A stretch of DNA of 34,883 bases, from the NCBI RefSeq assembly GCF_030690725.1, contig NZ_JAUYGD010000063.1, positions 1 to 34,883 of the forward strand, written 5' to 3'. A program made the position numbers and the translations under genes. The notes under the pieces were generated by a model. The model saw nothing but the letters and a program-made list of their open reading frames with translations, was not told the origin of the DNA and made no database searches. Shown here one piece after another: positions 27,668-34,883 of the stretch. The DNA comes from Pseudomonas sp. (GTDB lineage Bacteria; Pseudomonadota; Gammaproteobacteria; Pseudomonadales; Pseudomonadaceae). How positions within the stretch are numbered: position 1 is the stretch's first letter; every line of letters begins with the position of its first letter.

Positions 27668-28816
27668 TCAGGCCAAAAGCGCAGGCAGCAGCTTATTCAG
27701 GGCCAATTTATCCTGCACGGCCGTACCGGTGAGGGCATAACCGAGCAGCGCGCCACTGCTGTCATGGCACAGCGCCTTGATATCGGCGCCGCTGCCCTCC
27801 ACGCTCCACTCGCCTTGCAGACCGCGTGGTGGCGGCGAGACCACCAGCGGACAGACCGGGGTTTTTACCGTGACCGGCATCGGCCCGTAGCTCACCGCCG
27901 TCGGCGTGCCAGCCAGGGTTTGCGCCAGGGCGCGCGCGCTGGTCATCAGCGGCATAACGTAGAGCAGGTTGATCCCATCAACCTCGGCGCAGTCACCCAG
28001 GGCATAGATATTGGCGTGAGAGGTGCGCAGCTGGCGGTCGACCACCACGCCGCGATTGACCGCCAGCCCGGCAGCAGCAGCCAGTTCAATACGCGGACGC
28101 AGCCCCACGGCTGAGAGCACCAAATCGCACTCGATCAGCGTGCCGTCGGACAGATGCGCCTGCAGTGCATCACCCTGGTGATTGAGGCTGGCCAGCACCG
28201 GACCGAGGTGAAAACGCGCACCGAGCCCTTCCAGGCCGGCTTGAACTGCGGCGGCGGCAGCCGGATGCAGCAAGCCTGGCATCACCTGTTCGCAGGGTGC
28301 GACCAGCTCGACCTGATAGCCACCCAGGCTCAGGTCGTTGGCAAACTCACAACCGATCAGCCCGGCGCCCAGCAGCAGGACGCGCTGCTTGCCGGCAGCA
28401 GCCGTGCGAAAGCGTGCGTAGTCTTCCAGGTCATTGATCGAGAAGATCGCATCATCGGCATCACCTTCGACCGGCACACGAATCACCTCGGCGCCCCAGG
28501 CCAGTACCAGGTCGCGATAGGGCACAGCTTCTTCGCCGATCCACAGCTGCTTGTGGCCCGCATCGATGCCGCTGATGCGGGTATGGGTGCGTACTTCCGC
28601 CTTGAGCTGCTCGGCCATGGCGCCCGGCTCGGCCATGCTCAGGCCATCGGCGTCCTTGTTCTTGGCAAAGCCGGTGGACAGCATCGGCTTGGAATAGGAG
28701 CGACCGTCGTCGGCGGTGATCAGTAGCAGCGGGGTTTCACTGTCCAGCTTGCGAAACTCACGGGCCAGGTTGTAGCCGGCCAGGCCGGTACCGACGATGA
28801 CGACAGGTGCACTCAT
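27668..28816 (-). CDS. rubB: Rubredoxin-NAD(+) reductase
   Basis: FAD-dependent reductase of 382 aa. ATG 28816 ([14 protein letters not shown]) is preceded by GAGGA; the longer frame upstream has no such site. Two dinucleotide-binding loops are visible: [13 protein letters not shown] at the N-terminus for FAD and [15 protein letters not shown] near residue 145 for NADH, then the second FAD motif [12 protein letters not shown]. It passes electrons from NADH to the rubredoxins encoded just upstream, for alkane hydroxylation or oxygen/redox stress defence. It lies 63 bp after the first rubredoxin gene in the same direction. Confidence 0.93.
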   Translation of the reverse strand: MSAPVVIVGTGLAGYNLAREFRKLDSETPLLLITADDGRSYSKPMLSTGFAKNKDADGLSMAEPGAMAEQLKAEVRTHTRISGIDAGHKQLWIGEEAVPYRDLVLAWGAEVIRVPVEGDADDAIFSINDLEDYARFRTAAAGKQRVLLLGAGLIGCEFANDLSLGGYQVELVAPCEQVMPGLLHPAAAAAVQAGLEGLGARFHLGPVLASLNHQGDALQAHLSDGTLIECDLVLSAVGLRPRIELAAAAGLAVNRGVVVDRQLRTSHANIYALGDCAEVDGINLLYVMPLMTSARALAQTLAGTPTAVSYGPMPVTVKTPVCPLVVSPPPRGLQGEWSVEGSGADIKALCHDSSGALLGYALTGTAVQDKLALNKLLPALLA

Positions 28817-28879
28817 GCTGCATTCCTCACACAGGCCGCGCATTGCTGCGGCCGTAATAGATTTCAGGGCTGGCGCGGC

Positions 28880-29047
28880 TCAGGTGATTTCGATCATCTC
28901 GAAATCCAGCTTGCCGACGCCGCAATCGGGGCACAGCCAATCGGCGGGGATATCTTCCCAGGCTGTGCCAGGGGCGATGCCTTCCTCGGGCAGGCCGAGG
29001 GCTTCGTCATAGATAAAACCGCACACCACACACTGCCACTTACGCAT
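28880..29047 (-). CDS. rubA2: Rubredoxin (reductase-proximal copy)
   Basis: Small iron protein of 55 aa. The two iron-binding pairs are CVVCG (residues 6-10) and CPDCG (39-43), with the typical [18 protein letters not shown] and [13 protein letters not shown]. It is an electron carrier between the reductase encoded downstream and its acceptor. ATG 29047; stop TGA at 28880. It is very similar to the second copy at 29362-29529, so the two arose by duplication. Confidence 0.95.
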   Translation of the reverse strand: MRKWQCVVCGFIYDEALGLPEEGIAPGTAWEDIPADWLCPDCGVGKLDFEMIEIT

Positions 29048-29216
29048 AACCACCTCGGCGCTTATTCAGCTCGTTCGGGGTGTTAAGTATGGGCATTTAC
29101 TAAATAAAACGGCGACCCAGTGATCGCCGTAGAAAGCTTGCAGAATAAGCTCAAAGGCTCGCGAGCTAGAGCCATGCAAGGCGCTACGTAGTAACAGCCT
29201 CCGGCTGGTCAAACGG

Positions 29217-29256
29217 CGAGTAAGCGGAGTGTACTTTTGTACATGAGCATTACTCG
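29217..29256. repeat. Long imperfect hairpin between the rubredoxin genes
   Basis: Nested inverted repeat: CGAGTAA...TTACTCG at the outside and TGTAC-TTTT-GTACA (29230-29243) in the centre. A further small dyad AGCCG-CAAG-CGGCT lies at 29292-29305. The 314-bp gap between two closely related genes is otherwise empty. It looks like a dispersed intergenic repeat (REP/MITE-like) of Pseudomonas; it could also act as an RNA hairpin in the rub message. Confidence 0.65.
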
Positions 29257-29361
29257 TTTCACTCGCCCTTCGGGCCGCGCTGAAGCGCGTTAGCCGCAAG
29301 CGGCTTGCTGAGTCTGTTTTTAACGCAGCAGCGCCGACGTGCAGCAGATCGGAGACGGTTA

Positions 29362-29529
29362 TTAGCCGATTTCGATCATTTCGAAATCAAGCTTACCCAC
29401 GCCACAGTCAGGGCACAGCCAGTCTTCCGGGACATCCTGCCAGAGCGTGCCGGCGGCGATGCCTTCATCAGGCCAGCCTTGGCTCTCGTCGTAAATCAGT
29501 CCACAGACCACACATTGCCACTTCTTCAT
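29362..29529 (-). CDS. rubA1: Rubredoxin (second copy)
   Basis: 55-aa rubredoxin with the pairs CVVCG and CPDCG, GLIYDESQG-PDEGIAAGT and [22 protein letters not shown] 29529 is preceded by GAGGTAGTT; stop TAA at 29362. It is about four-fifths identical by eye to the neighbouring copy. The first gene of the leftward rub unit, divergent from ubiC. Confidence 0.95.
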   Translation of the reverse strand: MKKWQCVVCGLIYDESQGWPDEGIAAGTLWQDVPEDWLCPDCGVGKLDFEMIEIG

Positions 29530-29744
29530 AACTACCTCAGGCGGATCACACGGCTATTGCGCCGGGGAAACTACCGTATATGTGCAGGTGCGCCAAGCCG
29601 CAGGGCGATGAATAGCCCGTCATCGAGACCAACCAAAGTCGGGTTCTGCTAGGCGTAGCGGCCAATCGCCGCGGCCGGAGCCACCTGTCTGGCCGCAAGG
29701 GCCATGTTAGACTCGCGCGCCTCTGCTTACGGTGAAACCTGCTC

Positions 29745-30299
29745 GTGCCCCACGCCGCCCTCGCCCATCCGCCGCGCTGGCTGACTGCCAGCCAACTGCA
29801 CCCTGCGCCCACTGCCGCGGTGCGTGACTGGCTATTCAATGAGGATTCGCTGACGCGGCGGCTGACCGCCCTGTCGGCCGATGGCTTCAGCGTCACTCCG
29901 CTGCATGAAGGCTGGCAGCGTCTGCGCAGTGATGAATGCAGCGCACTGGGCGTGGTCAACGGCAGCCAGGGCTGGGTGCGCGAGGTGTACCTGCGCGGCC
30001 ACGGCCAGCCCTGGGTATTCGCCCGCAGCGTGGCAGCGCGCAGCGCACTGGAAGGCTCCGGCCTGGCGCTGGATCAGCTGGGCAGCCGCTCGCTCGGGGA
30101 ATTGCTGTTCAGTGACCGCGCCTTTGACCGTGGCGAACTGCAGGTATGCCGCTACCCGGCGCAGTGGCTGCCAGCAGAAGCCTGTAACGAGCGCCTGTGG
30201 GCACGCCGCTCGTGTTTTAGCCGCGGCGCGCTGGGGGTGCTGGTGGCCGAGGTGTTCTTACCCGAATTCTGGCAGGCCGCCGAGCTCGACACGCCGTAG
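29745..30299 (+). CDS. ubiC: Chorismate pyruvate-lyase
   Basis: Cytoplasmic enzyme of 184 aa that converts chorismate to 4-hydroxybenzoate and pyruvate, the first step of ubiquinone synthesis. Characteristic blocks: LTRRLTALSADGFSVTPL, then WVREVYLRGHGQPWVFARSV, LGSRSLGELLF and VAEVFLPEFW. The start is taken as GTG 29745; no ATG gives the full N-terminus. The ubiA gene, whose product uses the 4-hydroxybenzoate, follows after about 110 bp. The stop codon lies inside a palindromic repeat. Confidence 0.92.
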   Translation: MPHAALAHPPRWLTASQLHPAPTAAVRDWLFNEDSLTRRLTALSADGFSVTPLHEGWQRLRSDECSALGVVNGSQGWVREVYLRGHGQPWVFARSVAARSALEGSGLALDQLGSRSLGELLFSDRAFDRGELQVCRYPAQWLPAEACNERLWARRSCFSRGALGVLVAEVFLPEFWQAAELDTP

Positions 30300-30367
30300 G
30301 GTGGATGTCGTTTTTACATCCACCTTGCAGCCACCCTGGTGGATCGATAAAGCGTGATCCACCCTAC
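30296..30367. repeat. Palindromic intergenic repeat between ubiC and ubiA
   Basis: Outer arms GTAGGGTGGAT (30296-30306) and ATCCACCCTAC (30357-30367) are perfectly complementary, and inner copies of GGTGGAT/ATCCACC add further pairing. It fills most of the ubiC-ubiA gap and supplies the ubiC stop codon (TAG at 30297-30299). The GTAGGGTGG core is a dispersed repeat in several Pseudomonas genomes, as I recall. Confidence 0.75.
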
Positions 30368-30410
30368 GCCCTCCGTATAATCAGCCGCACCTCGCATGGA
30401 GACGCGCTCG

Positions 30411-31304
30411 ATGTATACCCGCCTGCTGCACTCACTCAACCGCCTGCACCCGCGCGCCTGGGACTTTATCCAGCTGATGCGCCTGGACAAGCCCATCGGC
30501 ATCTACCTGCTGCTGTGGCCAACGCTGTGGGCCTTGTGGGTAGCGGCCGAGGGCGTGCCGAGCGGGAAAAACCTGTTTATCTTCGTGGTCGGCGTATTTT
30601 TGATGCGCGCCGCCGGCTGCGTGATCAACGATTACGCCGACCGCAACTTCGACGGCCACGTCAGCCGCACCAAAGCCCGCCCGCTGGCCAGCGGCAAGAT
30701 CCAACCACGCGAGGCGCTGATCCTGTTCGCCGTGCTGGTGGCGCTGAGCTTTGTGCTGGTGCTGTTTACCAACGCCACCACCATCTGGCTGTCGTTCGGC
30801 GGCCTGGCGCTGGCCGCCTGCTACCCCTTTATGAAGCGCTACACCTTCTACCCACAGGTGGTGCTCGGCGCGGCGTTTTCCTGGGGCATGCCGATGGCCT
30901 TTACCGCCGAAACCGGCAATCTGCCGCCGGAAGCCTGGCTGCTGTATATCGCCAACCTGCTCTGGACCGTGGCCTACGACACTTACTACGCCATGGCCGA
31001 CCGCGATGACGACCTGAAGATCGGCGTGCGCTCCACCGCCATTCTGTTTGGCGATGCCGACCGCCTGATTATCGTCATCCTCCAGGGCCTGGCGCTGCTC
31101 TGCCTGCTGCTAGCGGCCGCGCGTTTCGAGCTAGGTCTGTACTTCCACCTCGGCTTGCTGGCCGCCGCCGGCTGCTTTGCCTGGGAGTACCACAAGACCC
31201 GCAACCGCAAGCCGATGGCCTGCTTCAATGCCTTTCTGCACAACCACTGGGCGGGCTTGGCGATCTTTATCGGCCTGGTACTGGACTACGCTCTGCGCGG
31301 CTAG
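30411..31304 (+). CDS. ubiA: 4-hydroxybenzoate octaprenyltransferase
   Basis: Integral membrane prenyltransferase of 297 aa that attaches the polyprenyl tail to 4-hydroxybenzoate. ATG 30411 ([12 protein letters not shown]) is chosen from similarity to Pseudomonas UbiA; an in-frame ATG at 30396 is less likely. The two aspartate-rich motifs are present: [11 protein letters not shown] and [18 protein letters not shown], which bind the diphosphate through Mg2+. About eight to nine hydrophobic helices are visible. It works directly after UbiC. Confidence 0.95.
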   Translation: MYTRLLHSLNRLHPRAWDFIQLMRLDKPIGIYLLLWPTLWALWVAAEGVPSGKNLFIFVVGVFLMRAAGCVINDYADRNFDGHVSRTKARPLASGKIQPREALILFAVLVALSFVLVLFTNATTIWLSFGGLALAACYPFMKRYTFYPQVVLGAAFSWGMPMAFTAETGNLPPEAWLLYIANLLWTVAYDTYYAMADRDDDLKIGVRSTAILFGDADRLIIVILQGLALLCLLLAAARFELGLYFHLGLLAAAGCFAWEYHKTRNRKPMACFNAFLHNHWAGLAIFIGLVLDYALRG

Positions 31305-31324
31305 AAAGAAGCTTTGCCGCGCGC

Positions 31325-31342
31325 CTGTCATATCGCTGCAAT
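31325..31342 (+). promoter_or_regulatory. Pho box upstream of phoB
   Basis: CTGTCAT-ATCG-CTGCAAT: two 7-bp PhoB half-sites with 4-bp spacing, very close to the consensus CTGTCAT repeat. A -10-like TATCTAAT follows about 10 bp later (around 31351-31358). This predicts self-activation of phoBR under phosphate starvation. Confidence 0.85.
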
Positions 31343-31395
31343 AATTCCGTTATCTAATGCAGCCCATTACAGCGAGATGACCCGAGGCTTGACCC

Positions 31396-32085
31396 ATGGT
31401 TGGCAAGAACATCCTGATCGTCGATGACGAAGCACCGATCCGTGAAATGATCGCCGTGGCCCTGGAAATGGCCGGCTACGAGTGCCTGGAAGCGGAGAAT
31501 ACCCAGCAGGCGCACGCCATCATCGTCGACCGCAAACCCGATCTGATCCTGCTCGACTGGATGCTCCCCGGCACCAGCGGCATCGAACTGGCGCGACGCC
31601 TCAAGCGCGATGAGCTGACCGGCGACATCCCGATCATCATGCTCACCGCCAAGGGCGAAGAGGACAACAAGATCCAGGGCCTGGAAGTCGGCGCCGACGA
31701 CTACATCACCAAGCCGTTCTCGCCGCGCGAACTGGTCGCCCGCCTCAAGGCCGTGCTGCGCCGCGCCGGCCCGACCGACAGCGAAGGGCCAATCGAAGTC
31801 GGCGGCCTGCTGCTCGACCCAATCAGCCACCGCGTGACCATCGACGGCAAACCGGCCGAGATGGGCCCCACCGAATACCGCCTGCTGCAGTTCTTTATGA
31901 CTCACCAGGAACGCGCCTACACCCGTGGCCAGTTGCTGGATCAGGTCTGGGGCGGCAACGTGTATGTCGAAGAGCGTACCGTCGACGTGCATATCCGCCG
32001 CCTGCGCAAAGCCCTTGGCGAGGTTTACGAAAACCTGGTGCAAACCGTGCGTGGCACCGGCTATCGTTTTTCCACCAAGAGCTAA
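31396..32085 (+). CDS. phoB: Phosphate regulon response regulator PhoB
   Basis: OmpR-family response regulator of 229 aa. The receiver domain (1-120) has acidic residues in VDDEAPI, the phosphorylated Asp54 in [10 protein letters not shown], the [10 protein letters not shown] switch and the Lys in [11 protein letters not shown]. The winged-helix domain (about 130-228) carries [13 protein letters not shown] and VRGTGYRFS. When phosphate is low, PhoR phosphorylates it and it activates the Pho regulon, including its own operon through the Pho box upstream. phoR follows after 50 bp. Confidence 0.96.
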   Translation: MVGKNILIVDDEAPIREMIAVALEMAGYECLEAENTQQAHAIIVDRKPDLILLDWMLPGTSGIELARRLKRDELTGDIPIIMLTAKGEEDNKIQGLEVGADDYITKPFSPRELVARLKAVLRRAGPTDSEGPIEVGGLLLDPISHRVTIDGKPAEMGPTEYRLLQFFMTHQERAYTRGQLLDQVWGGNVYVEERTVDVHIRRLRKALGEVYENLVQTVRGTGYRFSTKS

Positions 32086-32135
32086 GACGGTTAGGATGGC
32101 CTGCAGGCCCACCATGGGTCTGCATAAAGGATTGA

Positions 32136-33461
32136 TTGGCGGATGAGTTTGAATTGAATCAAGACTGGCGCGGCCCCCTGATACGTCGCTTGTTGCTGCT
32201 GGTCGGTGTCTGCCTGCTGCTCGGGCTGATCACCGGCGAATACGCCTGGACCCTACTCCTCGGCCTGGCCGGCTACCTCGGCTGGCACTTGCAACAACTG
32301 CTGCGTCTGCACAAATGGCTGCGCACCCGCCAGGGTGACGAAGCGCCGCCCGATGGCTACGGCCTGTGGGGCGAAGTATTCGACAGCATCTATCACCTGC
32401 AGCGCCGCGACCAGAAAGTCCGTGGCCGCCTGCAGGCCGTGATCGACCGCGTGCAGGAGTCCACCGCCGCGCTGAAAGATGCGGTGATCATGCTCGACCG
32501 CGACGGCAACCTGGAATGGTGGAATATCGCCGCCGAAAAACTCCTGGGCCTGAAAACCCCGCAGGACAGCGGCCAGCAGATCACCAACCTGGTGCGCGAC
32601 CCGCGCTTTATCGAATATTTCGAGAACCATAATTACAACGAGCCGCTGGAACTGCCCTCACCGATCAGCGACCGCCTGCGCCTGCAATTTCATATCACCC
32701 AGTACGGCAACCGTGAGCACCTGATGCTGGTGCGCGACATCACCCGCCTGTATCAGCTGGAGCAGATGCGCAAGGACTTCGTCGCCAACGTCTCCCACGA
32801 GCTGCGCACCCCGCTGACGGTGATCGCCGGCTACCTGGAAACCCTGCTGGATAACGTCGAGGACGTTAACCCACGCTGGCTGCGTGCTCTGCAGCAAATG
32901 CAGCAGCAAGGCGGGCGCATGCAGAACCTGCTGAATGACCTGCTCTTGCTAGCCAAGCTGGAGGCCACCGACTACCCCTCGGACAACCAGCCGGTGGCCG
33001 TCGATCTGCTGCTGCTGAGCATCAAGAACGATGCCCAGGCGCTGTCCGGCGAGCGTCATCACCGCATCAGCCTGGAAGCCGACCCGCACCTCAAGCTCAA
33101 GGGCAGCGAAACCGAACTGCGTAGCGCCTTCTCCAATCTGGTGTTCAATGCGGTGAAATACACCCCGGACGAAGGCGAGATTCATGTGCGCTGGTGGGGC
33201 GATGAGCAGGGCGCGCACCTCAGCGTGCAGGACAGCGGCCTGGGCATTGAGGCCAAGCACCTGCCGCGCCTGACCGAGCGCTTCTACCGGGTCGACTCCA
33301 GCCGCGCCAGCAACACCGGCGGCACTGGCCTGGGCCTGGCCATCGTCAAACATGTGCTGCTGCGCCACCGCGCGCGACTGGATATCGTCAGCAAGCTGGG
33401 CAAGGGCAGCACCTTCACCTGCCACTTCCCCGCGCTGCAGGTAGTACGGCGCGGCCAGTAA
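32136..33461 (+). CDS. phoR: Phosphate regulon sensor histidine kinase PhoR
   Basis: Sensor kinase of up to 441 aa. Membrane segments lie at about 15-50, followed by a PAS domain (about 105-205). Kinase motifs: H221 in FVANVSHELRTPLTV, then NLVFNAVKYTP, DSGLGIE, ERFYRVD and GTGLGLAIV. There is no large periplasmic domain, as expected for PhoR, which senses phosphate through the Pst/PhoU complex. No ATG fits: TTG 32136 (after AAAGGA) or TTG 32154 (after GGATGAG, giving MNQDWRG, which fits other Pseudomonas PhoR N-termini better) are the candidates. Confidence 0.93.
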   Translation: MADEFELNQDWRGPLIRRLLLLVGVCLLLGLITGEYAWTLLLGLAGYLGWHLQQLLRLHKWLRTRQGDEAPPDGYGLWGEVFDSIYHLQRRDQKVRGRLQAVIDRVQESTAALKDAVIMLDRDGNLEWWNIAAEKLLGLKTPQDSGQQITNLVRDPRFIEYFENHNYNEPLELPSPISDRLRLQFHITQYGNREHLMLVRDITRLYQLEQMRKDFVANVSHELRTPLTVIAGYLETLLDNVEDVNPRWLRALQQMQQQGGRMQNLLNDLLLLAKLEATDYPSDNQPVAVDLLLLSIKNDAQALSGERHHRISLEADPHLKLKGSETELRSAFSNLVFNAVKYTPDEGEIHVRWWGDEQGAHLSVQDSGLGIEAKHLPRLTERFYRVDSSRASNTGGTGLGLAIVKHVLLRHRARLDIVSKLGKGSTFTCHFPALQVVRRGQ

Positions 33462-33530
33462 CCGCGCTCTACTTGCAAAGCCGGCTATCAGCCCCCACCC
33501 TTTAGCGGTCATTCACTACCCGAACCCTTT

Positions 33531-34871
33531 ATGGACCCCTCCACGAGTTACGTCGCCAGCAACTATTTCGCCGATTTCGGCCTCGTTCTATTCGCTCTGT
33601 TTCTGGTGCTGCTCAACGGCTTCTTCGTTGCCGCCGAGTTCGCCATCGTCAAACTGCGCGCCACCAAGGTCGATGCCCTGGCGGAAAAAAATGGCTGGCG
33701 CGGGCATATCCTGCGCACCGTACACAACCAGCTCGACGCCTACCTCTCGGCCTGTCAGCTGGGTATCACCCTGGCCTCCCTCGGCCTCGGCTGGGTCGGC
33801 GAACCGGCCTTTGCCCACCTGCTGGAACCACTGCTGGCGGGTATCGGCATCGAATCGCCGAAGCTGATACATGGCATCGCCTTCTTTACCGCGTTCTTTA
33901 TCATTTCCTACCTGCATATCGTGGTCGGCGAGCTGGCCCCCAAGTCCTGGGCCATCCGCAAACCCGAGCTGCTGTCGCTGTGGACGGCCGCGCCGCTGTA
34001 CATGTTCTACTGGGCCATGTACCCGGCGATCTTCCTGCTCAACGCCAGCGCCAACGCCATTCTGCGCGTGGCCGGCCAGGGCGAGCCGGGGCCGCACCAT
34101 GAGCACCACTACAGCCGCGACGAACTCAAGCTGATCCTCCACTCCAGCCGCGCCAGCGATCCCAGCGACCAGGACATGCGCGTACTGGCCTCGGCGGTAG
34201 AGCTTGGCGAGCTGGAAGTGGTGGACTGGGCCAACTCCCGCGAGGACCTGGTGGCCCTGCCGCTGACAGCCGCACTGGATGAAGTGTTCAGCGTGTTCCG
34301 CCGGCACAAGTACAGCCGCTACCCGATCTACGACGACACCAGCGGCGAGTACGTCGGCGTACTGCATATCAAGGACCTGCTGCTGCACCTCTCGCTGCTG
34401 GAGATGCTGCCCTCAGCGCTTAAACTGGCCGAACTGATGCACCCGATTGAGCGCGTCGGCCGGCATATGCCGCTGTCCACCCTGCTGGAACAGTTCCGCA
34501 TCGGCGGCTCGCACTTCGCCCTGGTCGAAGAGGCCGACGGCAAGGTGATTGGCTACCTGACCATGGAAGACGTGCTCGAAGCCCTGGTCGGCGATATCCA
34601 AGACGAACACCACAAGACCGAGCGCGGCATCCTCGCCTACCAGCCGGGCAAACTGCTGGTACGCGGCGACACGCCGTTGTTCAAGGTCGAGCGCCTGCTG
34701 GGGGTCAACCTCGACCATGTCGAGGCCGAAACCCTGGCCGGGCTGATCTACGAAACCCTCAAGCGCATGCCCGAGGAAGAGGAAGTGCTGGAAGTCAGCG
34801 GCCTGCGCATCATCGTCAAGAAGATGAAGGGGCCGAAGGTCCTCCTGGCCAAGGTACTCAAGCTGGATTAA
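33531..34871 (+). CDS. CNNM/CBS-domain transporter-like protein (HlyC/CorC family)
   Basis: Membrane protein of 446 aa. The N-terminal CNNM (DUF21) domain occupies about 10-195 with three to four membrane helices (FVAAEFAIVKLRATKV...CQLGITLASLGLGWVGEPAF). A pair of CBS domains follows (about 215-335, with SRYPIYDDTSGEYVGVLHIKDLL). The C-terminal CorC/HlyC domain ends the protein. The family is linked to Mg2+/Co2+ handling; older annotations call it hemolysin. The same gene follows phoR in other Pseudomonas genomes. ATG 33531. Confidence 0.9.
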   Translation: MDPSTSYVASNYFADFGLVLFALFLVLLNGFFVAAEFAIVKLRATKVDALAEKNGWRGHILRTVHNQLDAYLSACQLGITLASLGLGWVGEPAFAHLLEPLLAGIGIESPKLIHGIAFFTAFFIISYLHIVVGELAPKSWAIRKPELLSLWTAAPLYMFYWAMYPAIFLLNASANAILRVAGQGEPGPHHEHHYSRDELKLILHSSRASDPSDQDMRVLASAVELGELEVVDWANSREDLVALPLTAALDEVFSVFRRHKYSRYPIYDDTSGEYVGVLHIKDLLLHLSLLEMLPSALKLAELMHPIERVGRHMPLSTLLEQFRIGGSHFALVEEADGKVIGYLTMEDVLEALVGDIQDEHHKTERGILAYQPGKLLVRGDTPLFKVERLLGVNLDHVEAETLAGLIYETLKRMPEEEEVLEVSGLRIIVKKMKGPKVLLAKVLKLD

Positions 34872-34883
34872 AGCGGCTCAGGC

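Noticed and set aside
27290..28114. 274-aa plus-strand frame across HU and the rubredoxin reductase gene
   Set aside because: Antisense to two well-supported genes; Arg/Gln/His-rich composition typical of a shadow frame.
31354..32115. 253-aa minus-strand frame opposite phoB
   Set aside because: Mirror frame of a GC-rich core gene; no recognisable domain.
33588..34388. 266-aa minus-strand frame opposite the CNNM/CBS gene
   Set aside because: Same reason: antisense frame in GC-rich coding DNA with low-complexity composition.

Overview
The window is from a Pseudomonas-type gammaproteobacterium. The right end (27.2-34.9 kb) carries HU (hupA-type), rubredoxin reductase, two rubredoxins, ubiC, ubiA, phoB, phoR and a CNNM/CBS protein. 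From memory this is the order of P. aeruginosa PA5348-PA5362, with a few genes absent between the rubredoxins and ubiC. Two OprD-family porins and CzcRS/CzcCBA-type genes also fit Pseudomonas. The species cannot be named from the sequence alone.

Left part (1-21 kb): a metal-resistance accessory region. Genes czcR-czcS (minus strand) run into a truncated OprD-type porin at the window edge. Divergently transcribed is czcC-czcB-(PII-like)-czcA, a zinc/cobalt/cadmium RND efflux operon with a small PII-family protein between adaptor and pump. Then come an ACR3/BASS-type transporter, a small secreted protein and a second OprD-type porin. A sterol-desaturase-family gene and a tightly overlapping minus-strand cluster follow (cadA, DUF3703, lspA, araC), with cadR divergent from cadA across a MerR-type operator. 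A dsbB/DsbA-like pair and a fused remnant of an ICMT gene and a hipA gene end the cargo. A sequence block about 140-150 bp upstream of czcC recurs, in the same orientation and at a similar distance, upstream of the second porin; it is a candidate CzcR (or related regulator) site linking efflux to porin expression.

Middle (21.06-27.2 kb): an AT-rich, tightly packed minus-strand cluster of three different tyrosine recombinases (408, 534 and about 885 aa) and a small HTH/coiled-coil protein. It looks like the integration module of a genomic island. Next to its promoter-proximal end are four copies of a 10-bp motif (ATGAAACRCY) spread over about 200 bp, reaching into the 3' flank of the HU gene. 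This is probably the right end of an island that carries the metal genes and was inserted beside hupA. The left end is not in the window.

Right part: ordinary core genes, with two palindromic intergenic repeats (between the rubredoxins, and over the ubiC stop codon) and a good Pho box in front of phoBR. No tRNA, rRNA, CRISPR array or classical insertion sequence was seen.
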